Shown here: one piece after another, positions 24,822 through 33,059 of the stretch
How the letters are laid out: the number at the start of each line of letters is the position of its first letter
Position numbering within the stretch: position 1 is the first letter of the stretch
Assembly: GCA_963728965.1 (NCBI GenBank)
Contig: CAVSMH010000008.1
Span: 682,001-746,000 of the forward strand
Direction: 5' to 3'
Source of the DNA: DASQZT01 sp963728965
GTDB lineage: Bacteria > Acidobacteriota > Terriglobia > Bryobacterales > Bryobacteraceae
Length of the DNA: 64,000 nt
Notes under the pieces: generated by a model
Database searches by the model: none
What the model was told of the DNA's origin: nothing
What the model saw: only the letters and a program-made list of their open reading frames with translations
Made by a program: the position numbers and the translations under genes

Positions 24822-27320
24822 ATGCCGAGAAAAGTCACAGCCAAGGCACTGCCCCAGGCGCGAGCCCAGCAACGGGCCAGCGCCGGAGCCGGCCATCAGC
24901 CCCAGATTCTTGCGGAACTACAGCGCGTTGCGAAGGCGATCGAGGATGGCCGTCTGGACGAACGTGCCAATATCAGCGGCGGGGGGAGCGGCGGCGAAAT
25001 GCTGGCCGCGGTGAACCAGATCGTGGACACGCTGGTACGCCCGCTTCGGGTCGTCACGGAGTACGTGGATCACATCGGCAAAGGGGTCATGCCCGCCAAG
25101 ATTGCCGAGAGCTACAACGGCGATTTCAAAGCCATCCGGAACAGTCTCAACCACTGCATCGATCATCTCAGCGGGCTCACCACGGAAATCGGCCGCATGG
25201 CGGAGGAGCACGAAAAGGGCGACATCGACGCGGTGATGCCCGTGGAAGACTTCGAAGGCGTCTACCGTGCCATGGCGCGGGGGGTCAACGACATGGTGGC
25301 GGGCCATGTCACGGTGAAGAAAAAGGCCATGGCTTGTGTCGATGCGTTCTCGAAAGGGGACTTCGACGCGCCGCTGGAACAGTTTCCGGGCAAGAAGGCG
25401 TTTATCAACACGACCATCGAGCGCCTCCGGGGCAACGTCAGGCGATTCATCGAAGAAATGCAGCGCATGTCGGAAGAGCACATCCGCGGCGATATCGATG
25501 TGACGATTCCGGTCGAGCGGTTCGAGGGTTCGTTCCGCACGATGGCGTGTGGGGTCAACGATATGGTGTTGGGGCACATCGCCGTCAAGAAGAAGGCCAT
25601 GGCATGCGTGGACGGGTTCTCGAAAGGGGACTTCGAAGCGCCCCTGGAGCAGTTCCCGGGCAAGAAGGCGTTCATCAACAACACCATCGAGCGTTTGCGG
25701 TCGAACATCAAGCGCTTCATCGAGGAAATGAACCGCATGTCGGAGGAGCACAACAAGGGCGATATCGATTTCAGCATCCCGTTGGAGCACTTCGAAGGCG
25801 CGTATCGCACCATGGCTCGCGGGGTGAACGAGATGGTGGCCGGTCACATCATGGTAAAGAAGAAGGCCATGGCCTGCATCGGTGAATTTGGCCGCGGCAA
25901 CTTCGAGGCGCCCCTGGAGCGGTTTCCGGGGAAGAAAGCGTTCATCAACGACACCATCGAGATTGTGCGATCGAACCTCAAGGGCCTGATCGTGGACATG
26001 AACCTGCTCGCGGCAGCGGCCGTGGAGGGCAAACTTGCAACGCGCGCCGACGCCGCCCGCCACGGCGGGGATTTCGGCAAGATCGTCGAGGGCATCAACC
26101 GGACCCTGGACGCGGTGATCGGGCCGCTGAACGTGGCGGCGAACTATGTGGAGAGGATTTCGAAAGGCGACAACCCGCCCCGCATTACCGACGCCTACAA
26201 CGGCGACTTCAACACCATCAAGCAGAATCTGAACCTGCTCGTCGATGCCATGGAGAACGTGACCGATGCCGCCCAGCGGATCGCCCGGGGCGATCTTACC
26301 GTCCAGATCCGTGAACGTTCCGAACAGGACACCCTGATGCAGGCGCTCGCGGCGATGATCGCGGGATTGACGAAGGTGGTGGTGGAGATCAAAACGGTGG
26401 CGACGGAGGTGGCCAACGGTAGTGAGTCGCTGAGTTCCGCCTCGACCGAGCTTTCGCAGGGCGCAAATACCCAGGCGGCTTCGGCGGAAGAGGCATCCTC
26501 ATCGATGGAGGAAATGGTCTCCAATATCAAACAGAACGCCGATAACGCCCAGCAGACTGAGAAAATTGCCATCCGTTCGGCTGAAGATGCGCGGGAAGGG
26601 GGCCGTTCAGTGGCCGACGCGGTAAGCGCGATGAAGGACATCGCCAGCAAGATCTCGATCATCGAGGAGATCGCCCGCCAGACGAATATGCTGGCCTTGA
26701 ACGCCGCGATTGAAGCGGCGCGGGCCGGCGAGCATGGCAAAGGATTCGCCGTGGTCGCGGCGGAAGTCCGCAAACTGGCCGAGCGCAGCCAGAAGGCCGC
26801 CGGCGAGATCAACCAGCTGTCGGGCACCACCGTAAGGGTCGCGGAAAAGGCCGGCGAGATGCTCGAGAAACTGGTTCCAAACATCCAGAAGACTGCGGAC
26901 CTGGTCAAAGAGATCAGCGCCGCCAGCAACGAGCAGAACACTGGTGCCGAGCAGATCAACACGGCCCTGCAACAGCTCCAGGGAGTGATCCAGCAGAATG
27001 CGTCGGCCTCCGAAGAGATGGCTTCTACCAGCGAGGAACTCTCCGGCCAGGCGCAGGGCCTGATGGCCAGCATCGACTTCTTCGATATCGGCGAGCGATC
27101 GCAGACGGTGAAGGCCAGGGTCGCCGACGAGCACAGACCTTCCCTGAGTCCAGCTTCCAAACCGGTGCCGAAAGTGAACGGTGGAGGTAGGCCCAACCGC
27201 TTGCAACATGCCGCCGGCAACGGGTCTGCAACGCCGGGGAAGAAGAACGGCCGCCCCGGCTTCGCGCTGGCCCTGCACGGCCGCCCCGACAAGCTCGATG
27301 ACGAATTCGAGGCGTACTGA
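24822..27320 (+). CDS. Soluble methyl-accepting chemotaxis protein with HAMP-like repeat array
   Basis: This is a chemoreceptor of about 832 residues with no transmembrane segment or periplasmic sensor. Its N-terminal half contains HAMP-like units (VNQIVDTLVRPLRVVTEYVD...) including three near-identical 90-residue repeats at 25203-26012. The C-terminal half is a standard MCP signalling domain with the hairpin tip IIEEIARQTNMLALNAAIEA and flanking methylation-helix sequence (SSSMEEMVSNI, SASSEEMA-type SASEEMASTSEE). The tail of about 80 residues is basic and disordered. It lacks a CheR-tethering NWETF-type pentapeptide. CheW, CheR, CheD and CheA follow. I prefer ATG 24822; the frame is open back to 24678. 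Confidence 0.88.
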   Translation: MPRKVTAKALPQARAQQRASAGAGHQPQILAELQRVAKAIEDGRLDERANISGGGSGGEMLAAVNQIVDTLVRPLRVVTEYVDHIGKGVMPAKIAESYNGDFKAIRNSLNHCIDHLSGLTTEIGRMAEEHEKGDIDAVMPVEDFEGVYRAMARGVNDMVAGHVTVKKKAMACVDAFSKGDFDAPLEQFPGKKAFINTTIERLRGNVRRFIEEMQRMSEEHIRGDIDVTIPVERFEGSFRTMACGVNDMVLGHIAVKKKAMACVDGFSKGDFEAPLEQFPGKKAFINNTIERLRSNIKRFIEEMNRMSEEHNKGDIDFSIPLEHFEGAYRTMARGVNEMVAGHIMVKKKAMACIGEFGRGNFEAPLERFPGKKAFINDTIEIVRSNLKGLIVDMNLLAAAAVEGKLATRADAARHGGDFGKIVEGINRTLDAVIGPLNVAANYVERISKGDNPPRITDAYNGDFNTIKQNLNLLVDAMENVTDAAQRIARGDLTVQIRERSEQDTLMQALAAMIAGLTKVVVEIKTVATEVANGSESLSSASTELSQGANTQAASAEEASSSMEEMVSNIKQNADNAQQTEKIAIRSAEDAREGGRSVADAVSAMKDIASKISIIEEIARQTNMLALNAAIEAARAGEHGKGFAVVAAEVRKLAERSQKAAGEINQLSGTTVRVAEKAGEMLEKLVPNIQKTADLVKEISAASNEQNTGAEQINTALQQLQGVIQQNASASEEMASTSEELSGQAQGLMASIDFFDIGERSQTVKARVADEHRPSLSPASKPVPKVNGGGRPNRLQHAAGNGSATPGKKNGRPGFALALHGRPDKLDDEFEAY
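25203..26012 (+). repeat. Three tandem 270-bp coding repeats (90-residue HAMP-like units)
   Basis: Units are at 25203-25472, 25473-25742 and 25743-26012, with no bases between them. Each encodes EEH..GDID, a VNDMV-type helix, VKKKAMAC, then F.KG.FEAPLEQFPGKKAFIN and an arginine-rich helix. Most positions are identical across the three, which suggests recent duplication or ongoing gene conversion. Confidence 0.9.
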
Positions 27321-27378
27321 TCGATGACTGGATGATGCGGGTGGCGCCATGCGCCATCCGCGTTCTGGAGACTAAATC

Positions 27379-27873
27379 ATGAGCGTGGCTGCCATCACTG
27401 AACTCAAACAGTACCTGACATTCAAACTCGACAATGAAGTGTATGCGCTGGACGTGGGCACGGTTCGCGAGGTCCTGGACTTCACCACCGTGACCAGAAT
27501 CCCGCGGACGCCCGATTTCATGCGGGGCGTGATCAATCTGCGCGGCAGCGTCGTACCGGTTGTGGACCTGCGTCTGGCATTCAATTTGTCTGCGACCGAG
27601 AAGACGGTCAATACTTGCATCATCGTTGTCGAAGTATCGCTCGAAGGAGAAAGCACGGTCATCGGGGCGCTGGCGGACTCGGTCGAAGAGGTGATCGACC
27701 TGGAGCCCGACCAGATCCAGCCGGCTCCTAGGATCGGGACCTCCATCAACACGGACTTTATCCAGGGCATGGGCAAGCGCGAGACGCAGTTTCTTATGAT
27801 CCTGGACATCGATCGCGTCTTCTCGGCGGAACAGTTGGCCGGCCTGAAGACGTCGGCCGCGCCCGCGGTGTGA
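27379..27873 (+). CDS. cheW: Chemotaxis coupling protein CheW
   Basis: The 164-residue protein has a CheW/SH3-like fold: QYLTFKLDNEVYALDVGTVREVL, then TPDFMRGVINLRGSVVPVVDLR, the diagnostic CheW segment, and FLMILDIDRVFS near the C-terminus. It couples the MCP to CheA. A GGAG site lies before the ATG. It is 58 bases downstream of the receptor gene and upstream of cheR. Confidence 0.93.
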   Translation: MSVAAITELKQYLTFKLDNEVYALDVGTVREVLDFTTVTRIPRTPDFMRGVINLRGSVVPVVDLRLAFNLSATEKTVNTCIIVVEVSLEGESTVIGALADSVEEVIDLEPDQIQPAPRIGTSINTDFIQGMGKRETQFLMILDIDRVFSAEQLAGLKTSAAPAV

Positions 27874-27895
27874 GCCGCAACCGGCGAGGCCATCG

Positions 27896-28768
27896 GTGGC
27901 GCAGATGAGCCGCGAGCTCGACACTCTATCCGATAGCGACTACCGGAAGATCACTTCGTTGATCCTGTCCGAGTGCGGGATATCGTTTCCGCTCGCCAAG
28001 CGAGTCATGGTTGAGGCGCGGCTCCGGAAAAGGGCCGCGGCCGTGGGCGTCGCATCCCTGTCGGCGTATTGCGACTATGTGCGCAGTCCACCTGGCCGAG
28101 AGGACGAGCGCGGGTACCTGATTGACGCGGTAACCACCCATAAAACCGACTTCTTCCGGGAGCCGGGCCATTTCGACTACCTGGTGCGGGAAGTGCTGCC
28201 GGAACTGGAGCGGTGCTGTGGGGCGGGAGTGCGCCAACCCCTGCTGGTGTGGAGTGCGGCCTGTTCTACCGGGGAGGAGCCGTACACCCTGGCCATGGTT
28301 CTGCTGGAACATGCCCGGTCGCCGCTGGTAGAGGATTTCCGGTTCGGCATCGAGGCGACGGATGTTTCGCTGGCGGTGCTCGAAACGGGCCGCACGGCGG
28401 TCTATCCTGCATCCGTGGCCGGTCCCATTCCGGAGCCGCTCCGCAAGCGCTATCTGTTGCGCAGCCGGGACCGCGTTCGTGACCAGGTGCGGCTGGTGCC
28501 GGACGTCCGCTCACGAGTGACCTTCCGCCAGTTGAATCTCATGGATGCCGAGTATGGATTCAGCCGGCCACCGGACGTGGTGTTCTGCCGCAATGTAATG
28601 ATCTACTTCGACCGCGCGTCGCAGCGCCGGATTCTGTTGCAGGTCGGTTCGACGTTGCGGGACGGAGGCTACCTGATCATGGGGCACGCCGAGTCGCTCA
28701 ACGGGCTGGACCTGCCATTGGCCCAAGTCGCGCCGACGGTGTATCGGAGGTTCGATCATGGCGTCTAA
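27896..28768 (+). CDS. cheR: Chemoreceptor methyltransferase CheR
   Basis: The 290-residue SAM-dependent methyltransferase methylates receptor glutamates. It contains the N-terminal four-helix domain, then THKTDFFREPGHFDYL, the SAM motif WSAACSTGEEPYTLAM, and VVFCRNVMIYFD. All are typical of CheR. No C-terminal TPR is present. The start is GTG (an in-frame ATG lies three codons later). Its end overlaps the cheD start by 11 bases. Confidence 0.93.
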   Translation: MAQMSRELDTLSDSDYRKITSLILSECGISFPLAKRVMVEARLRKRAAAVGVASLSAYCDYVRSPPGREDERGYLIDAVTTHKTDFFREPGHFDYLVREVLPELERCCGAGVRQPLLVWSAACSTGEEPYTLAMVLLEHARSPLVEDFRFGIEATDVSLAVLETGRTAVYPASVAGPIPEPLRKRYLLRSRDRVRDQVRLVPDVRSRVTFRQLNLMDAEYGFSRPPDVVFCRNVMIYFDRASQRRILLQVGSTLRDGGYLIMGHAESLNGLDLPLAQVAPTVYRRFDHGV

Positions 28769-29264
28769 TCCAGGCCAGCCGCCGGTGTTTCTGGGGCCCG
28801 CGGAACTCCTGGTTACGAGAGGGCATCAACGGGTCCAGACTGTTTTGGGGTCCTGCCTGGCCATCATCATGCGGTCGGCGCGGCTGGGTGTGGCCTCGAT
28901 GGCGCATTGCCTTCTGCCCATGGCCGATTTGTCCAACGAGGCGCTTCCGCGCCGGGAAGCGCTGCGCTACGTGGACTCCACCATTCACCTGATGCTGCGC
29001 GAATTTGCGCTGCGGGGCGTGAGTTCGGCGGAACTGGAAATCCAGCTCTTTGGGGGCGCGGACAGCCTCCACTCCCCGTACGCGGTAGGCCAGCGAAATG
29101 TGGAGACCGCCCTCCAGGTGCTGGCCACAATGGGGCTGTCCTCGGTAGCGGGCAGCGTCGGCGGCCGCCACGGGCGCGTCGTCGAGTACGACACAGGAAC
29201 CGGAGAAGCGGCGGTGAAGAAGCTTCCCTCGCTGGCATCGTCCAGGCACCGGGGGAGCGTGTGA
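28758..29264 (+). CDS. cheD: Chemoreceptor glutamine deamidase CheD
   Basis: The 168-residue protein has the CheD catalytic region VQTVLGSCLAIIM, with the Cys of LGSC, and the His in ASMAHCLLP. FGGADSLHSPYAVGQRN matches the conserved F.G...-...-IG.RN segment. CheD deamidates receptor glutamines and in many systems works with CheC. No cheC is seen here. It overlaps cheR and precedes the STAS gene. Confidence 0.9.
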   Translation: MASNPGQPPVFLGPAELLVTRGHQRVQTVLGSCLAIIMRSARLGVASMAHCLLPMADLSNEALPRREALRYVDSTIHLMLREFALRGVSSAELEIQLFGGADSLHSPYAVGQRNVETALQVLATMGLSSVAGSVGGRHGRVVEYDTGTGEAAVKKLPSLASSRHRGSV

Positions 29265-29352
29265 AAGGGGGCCGCCGGCTCTGGCGAGCATGCCGGCGCT
29301 CCCAAGAGCAGGTAGGCGTTCGGGCCGATCCGGCCAAGTGAGGTGGTTCCAT

Positions 29353-29718
29353 ATGGAAGCGAACAACGAGATCGGGATTTCCGTCGAGTCGTCACCCGAT
29401 GGCCGAATGGTTCGGGTGCGGGGTACTATGTGCCTGCCGAACCTCGAGGTTCTGCGTCGGGCTCTGCTGGATGGGCTGCCGTCCGGACAGCCCGCCACGC
29501 TCGACCTCTCCGGAGTGACGGCGATCGACCTGAGCGGCTTGCAGTTGATCTGCTCGGCCCATCGCACCTTCCGTCGTCGCAGAATGTGCTTTGCCGTAAC
29601 GCAGAGGCCGGAGTGGCTGCGGGTTGCCGCGGGCGCTGCCGGCTACGATGCCTCGACCTCGGTGTGCCCGTTTCGCGTCCCCGGCGACTGCATCTGGGCC
29701 GAAGAGGTGGAACGATGA
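29353..29718 (+). CDS. STAS-domain protein
   Basis: The approximately 121-residue protein has the STAS pattern: VRVRGTMCLPNLEVLRRALL, then ATLDLSGVTAIDLSGLQLICSAHRTF, with a Ser at the anti-sigma-antagonist phosphorylation position (DLSG). ATG 29353 has AGGTGG six bases upstream. Its stop overlaps the cheA start (ATGA). Within a Che operon it may be a switchable partner of CheA or of a downstream kinase; that is inference. Confidence 0.85.
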   Translation: MEANNEIGISVESSPDGRMVRVRGTMCLPNLEVLRRALLDGLPSGQPATLDLSGVTAIDLSGLQLICSAHRTFRRRRMCFAVTQRPEWLRVAAGAAGYDASTSVCPFRVPGDCIWAEEVER

Positions 29719-31838
29719 TTGATCACAGGACGGTCTATCGGGAAGAAGCGGTCGAGCTGTTGGGCCAGTTGGAGGCATCGCTGCTTGAACTGGAGAATAC
29801 TCCCGACGACACAGAGCTGGTGGCGAGCGTCTTCCGCGCCCTGCACACGATCAAGGGCTCGGGCGCGATGTTCGGCTTCGACGACATCGCCGGCTTCACC
29901 CATGAAATCGAGACGGTCTTCGACGATGTGCGCGCCGGGCGGATTCCGGTCACTCCCGAGTTGGTGGGGATCACCCTGGCGGCGCGCGACCATATTGGAG
30001 TGCTCTTACATGCCGGCGAGGGAACAGACGGTTCGGATTCGGCCGCTGCCGGCATACTGGAGCGGCTGCGCCGGGTAGCTTTGCCTTCTCTGTCAGACAC
30101 CACGCGGGAGGAAGTTGCATCCGGCACCGCCCCGGCCCCGGCGGAGAATCGCATTGGCGGGCCCATCAGCTATCGCCTCCGATTTGCGCCCGCCTCCGAT
30201 ATCTTCCTGACCGGGACCAATCCTCTCCTTCTGTTCCGCGAACTGCGCCGCCTCGGTGAGTTCAGCCTGATTGCGCAATTGGATCGGATCCCGGAGTTGG
30301 ACGCGTTCGACGGCGAGCAGTGCTACACGTATTGGGATGCGGTTCTGACGACTACGGCGGGTGAGGACGCAGTACGCGACGTGTTCATCTTCGTCGAGGA
30401 TTGCGCGCAGTTGACCATCCAGGCCATCTCCGCCGGCAGGGAAGAGCAGCGGGCACGTCTCGGGGAATTGCTGGTGGAGCGCGGCGATATAGCGCGCGAG
30501 GAGGCCGAAAAGCTCATCGGCAATCGCCCTCGGGTGGGCGAGATCCTGGTACAGGCGGGCCTGGTCTCGGAGGACCGGGTGCACGCTGCGCTGCTCGAGC
30601 AGCAGCACCTGGATTCATTGCGCGAAAAGCGCGTGAAGGCCGAAGCGGCGACCAGCCTGCGGGTGCCTGCCGCCAAGCTTGACAGCCTGGTCAACATCGT
30701 GGGCGAACTGGTGACGGTGCAGGCACGGTTGAGCAGCTATGCCCTGGGCTCGGGCGACTCCGAGATCGCCTTCATCGCGGGCGAGGTCGAGCGTCTGGCG
30801 GAACTGCTGCGCGACAGCACCATGAGCGTTCGCATGCTGCCCATCGGGGAGACCTTCCGAAGGCTGAAGCGGCTGGTTCGAGACCTCTCGTCGGAATTGG
30901 GGAAAAAGGTGGAGCTAACAACCGAAGGCGACGAGACCGAACTCGACAAAACTGTCGTCGAACAGCTCGCCGACCCGCTGGTGCATCTGATCCGGAACGC
31001 GATCGACCATGGCATCGAGACGCCGGATGTGCGCGTCGCCAGAGGTAAGCCGGCCGGGGGCAGGATTCACCTTTCGGCGGCCCACGCCGGGGCTTTCGTG
31101 CTGGTGAAAATCAGCGACAACGGGTTCGGGCTGGATCGGGTGGCGATTCGCGCGCGGGCCATCGAGAAGGGGCTGATTGACGCCGGCGCGGAGCTGACCG
31201 AGAAGGACATCGATGCCCTGATTCTGGCGCCCGGCTTCTCCACCGCTCCGCGCGTAACCGGGATCTCCGGCCGGGGGGTGGGCATGGACGTGGTCCGGCG
31301 CCAGCTGGATTCGCTGCGGGGATTCCTTTCGATTGCCAGCACGACGGGGCAGGGAACGACGGTGACGCTCAAGATTCCGCTGACGCTGGCGATTATCGAC
31401 GGCCTGCTGGTGGAAGCGGGGGGTGCGTCTTTTGTAGTGCCCCTGTCGAATGTTCTGGAATGCATCGAGCTTTCCGAGCGCGGCGGCGCATCCGGGCGTC
31501 GAGCGCTGGTCACGGTTCGCGGGGAACTGGTGCCGTACATCGTCCTGCGGGAGCGCTTCGCGATACCTGGTGACCCGCCGCACATCGAACAGGTGATTAT
31601 TGCCGACACGCGGCTGGGGAAGTGCGGTTTCGTGGTGGATCGCGTCATCGGCGATCATCATACAGTGATCAAAAACCTGGGCAGCCTCTACCGCCACGTC
31701 GATGAAGTTTCCGGTGCGACCATCCTGGGCGATGGCACCGTAGCCCTGATCTTGGACGTGGACAAGGTGGCGGCCGCGGAGGAAACCTCGACCCGCGGGA
31801 AGTTACCAACGGCCGGACTAAAACCGATGGGGGGATGA
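29715..31838 (+). CDS. cheA: Chemotaxis histidine kinase CheA with an extra GspE-N-like insert
   Basis: The 707-residue kinase has an Hpt (P1) domain with the phospho-accepting H44 in RALHTIKGSG. A domain at about 150-238 occupies the P2 position. The dimerisation helices begin near residue 315 (VPAAKLDSLVNIVGELV). The ATPase domain carries the N box HLIRNAIDHGIE, G1 ISDNGFGLD and G2 GISGRGVGMDVV. The CheW-like P5 domain ends the protein. Between P2 and P3 (about 241-300) lies an unusual pair of motifs LGELLVERGDI and VGEILVQAGLV, like the N-terminal domain of type II secretion ATPases. There is no receiver domain. Confidence 0.93.
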   Translation: MIDHRTVYREEAVELLGQLEASLLELENTPDDTELVASVFRALHTIKGSGAMFGFDDIAGFTHEIETVFDDVRAGRIPVTPELVGITLAARDHIGVLLHAGEGTDGSDSAAAGILERLRRVALPSLSDTTREEVASGTAPAPAENRIGGPISYRLRFAPASDIFLTGTNPLLLFRELRRLGEFSLIAQLDRIPELDAFDGEQCYTYWDAVLTTTAGEDAVRDVFIFVEDCAQLTIQAISAGREEQRARLGELLVERGDIAREEAEKLIGNRPRVGEILVQAGLVSEDRVHAALLEQQHLDSLREKRVKAEAATSLRVPAAKLDSLVNIVGELVTVQARLSSYALGSGDSEIAFIAGEVERLAELLRDSTMSVRMLPIGETFRRLKRLVRDLSSELGKKVELTTEGDETELDKTVVEQLADPLVHLIRNAIDHGIETPDVRVARGKPAGGRIHLSAAHAGAFVLVKISDNGFGLDRVAIRARAIEKGLIDAGAELTEKDIDALILAPGFSTAPRVTGISGRGVGMDVVRRQLDSLRGFLSIASTTGQGTTVTLKIPLTLAIIDGLLVEAGGASFVVPLSNVLECIELSERGGASGRRALVTVRGELVPYIVLRERFAIPGDPPHIEQVIIADTRLGKCGFVVDRVIGDHHTVIKNLGSLYRHVDEVSGATILGDGTVALILDVDKVAAAEETSTRGKLPTAGLKPMGG

Positions 31839-32366
31839 TTCCGACAAGGAACCGAAGGCGCTCTAAATCTAAAAGGCCTGACCCGAATATTTCCGAGCCC
31901 TTTCTTATCTTCAACTCGGCGGATGGTGGGCCCGTGGCGACTCGAACGTCAGACCTCTACCGTGTCAAGGAAAAAGCTCCAGACTCAGTATCCATATATG
32001 TTTCTATAACTTAGGTGCGGTCGTCTGCCCCATGGAGTCCATTTGGAGTCCAAACTCCTCTCCGTGGTCGAAACCCATGATTCGTACGAGGATTCCACGC
32101 GCCGCCAATATATGTCGCGCTCCTTCATACACGTGGGAGGATGGTAGCCATTGGAGGCCTGTCCAGTTACGATCATGTCCTCGTCGTTTTGAAATGCAGA
32201 GGAAAAGCTTTTCCGATCTCCTATATAGAGGGAGTGCGGATCGTGCCGGACCCGGCGCAAGGGCCGCGCACGTTGCCCCGTGGCTGCTTGTGGTGCCAGG
32301 TCGGTGTGGCCGCGCGCCACGGGCCAGCCGCCGCGCAACCGGAGGAGGCTGGCGGTCCGCCAATCG
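31839..32366. other. Non-coding junction between chemosensory operon and accessory segment
   Basis: About 530 bases without a convincing gene. Apart from the tRNA-Val fragment at 31924-31968 I see no terminator, promoter or RNA gene. Short frames on both strands lack start sites and protein-like composition. Base composition becomes visibly lower in GC from here to about 36 kb. Confidence 0.5.
31924..31968 (-). pseudogene. 3' half of a tRNA-Val(GAC) gene (possible attachment-site remnant)
   Basis: Read on the minus strand: anticodon loop TTGACAC (anticodon GAC), stem strand GGTAG, variable loop AGGTC, T arm TGACG-TTCGAGT-CGCCA, acceptor strand CGGGCCC, then A and CCA. The 5' half (D arm and matching acceptor GGGCCCG) is absent; similarity ends at the anticodon loop, where the bases read TTTCC instead of the expected CTACC. 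The T stem has one A-C mismatch. This is the usual footprint left by tyrosine-recombinase elements that integrate into the 3' half of a tRNA gene. Confidence 0.65.
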
Positions 32367-32657
32367 ATGAATGCCATGAGACAAACTGCGAGCGTGACAT
32401 TTGAGTGGGACGTGCGCAAGGCGGCGGCCAATTTCACCAAGCACGCCATAGCCTTTGAAGACGCGGCCACGGTGTTCCTCGATCCGCTCGCGACCACCTT
32501 TCCGGACCCTGATCATTCGGAGGAGGAACGCCGGGAAATCACCATCGGCTTTACAATGAAAGGGCATTGCGAGCGCCGAAGGCGGATTCGGATTATTAGC
32601 GCGCGCCGAGCTACAAGAACCGAACGCGAACAGTATGAAGAAGGAATCGACGGCTGA
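32367..32657 (+). CDS. brnT: BrnT-family (DUF497) toxin, with an apparent internal deletion
   Basis: The 96-residue protein matches BrnT ribonuclease toxins: FEWDVRKAAANFTKHAIAFE, then VFLDPLATTFPDPDHSEEER, then RIRIISARRATRTEREQYEE. Compared with the usual pattern, the strand after IGFTMKG (normally a G-R-L-L-V-V-S-like stretch) is missing about eight residues, and the text jumps to HCERRRR. The frame is kept. This may have inactivated the toxin. ATG 32367 is chosen (32376 is possible). The partner gene overlaps the 3' end by 23 bases. Confidence 0.75.
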   Translation: MNAMRQTASVTFEWDVRKAAANFTKHAIAFEDAATVFLDPLATTFPDPDHSEEERREITIGFTMKGHCERRRRIRIISARRATRTEREQYEEGIDG

Positions 32658-32874
32658 GTTAAACGACTTGCGGCCCGAATACGATCTCTCGCAACTGAGG
32701 GGTGGCGTGCGGGGAAAATACTACCGCCGCGCCGCCGCGGGAACGAATCTGGCGCTGATTGAACCCGATCTCGCGATCCTGTTTCCTAATGCGGAGGCCG
32801 TGAACCGGGCGCTCAGGGTCCTGGCCGAGGCAGCCAAGTCCACAACTGCTCCCAAGCGCAGGGGCGCGCGGTAG
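32635..32874 (+). CDS. Partner of BrnT-like toxin (putative antitoxin)
   Basis: The 79-residue protein contains DLRPEYDLSQLRGGVRGKYY and LALIEPDLAILFPNAEAVN, a pattern often found directly downstream of DUF497 toxin genes and distinct from the ribbon-helix-helix BrnA. The tail is basic. The overlap with the toxin gene indicates coupled translation. The antitoxin role is inferred from position and from this recurrent pairing. Confidence 0.7.
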   Translation: MKKESTAELNDLRPEYDLSQLRGGVRGKYYRRAAAGTNLALIEPDLAILFPNAEAVNRALRVLAEAAKSTTAPKRRGAR

Positions 32875-33059
32875 GTTTACAATGGGCTCAAGGGCGTCTG
32901 GCGGAGGAACGTCCCATCCGTGCCCGTAGCGCCCCATCCCTGTAGCGCCCGTCCCATGCTATGCTGCTGCTTCGGACCGTGCTGCGGTGTCGCCTAGGCT
33001 GAGCATCGCTATCCAAAGCGAGAGAGACAGCCACCGTCAGAGTTCGCAGGACGTTGAGT

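Noticed and set aside
25203..26012. CRISPR-like array
   Set aside because: The repeats are contiguous 270-bp coding units in frame within a chemoreceptor, with no spacers. No CRISPR array was seen anywhere in the window.
31985..32497. Minus-strand frames of 170-187 codons in the island's left end
   Set aside because: There is no ribosome-binding site or family pattern, and they overlap the BrnT-like gene, which is well supported.
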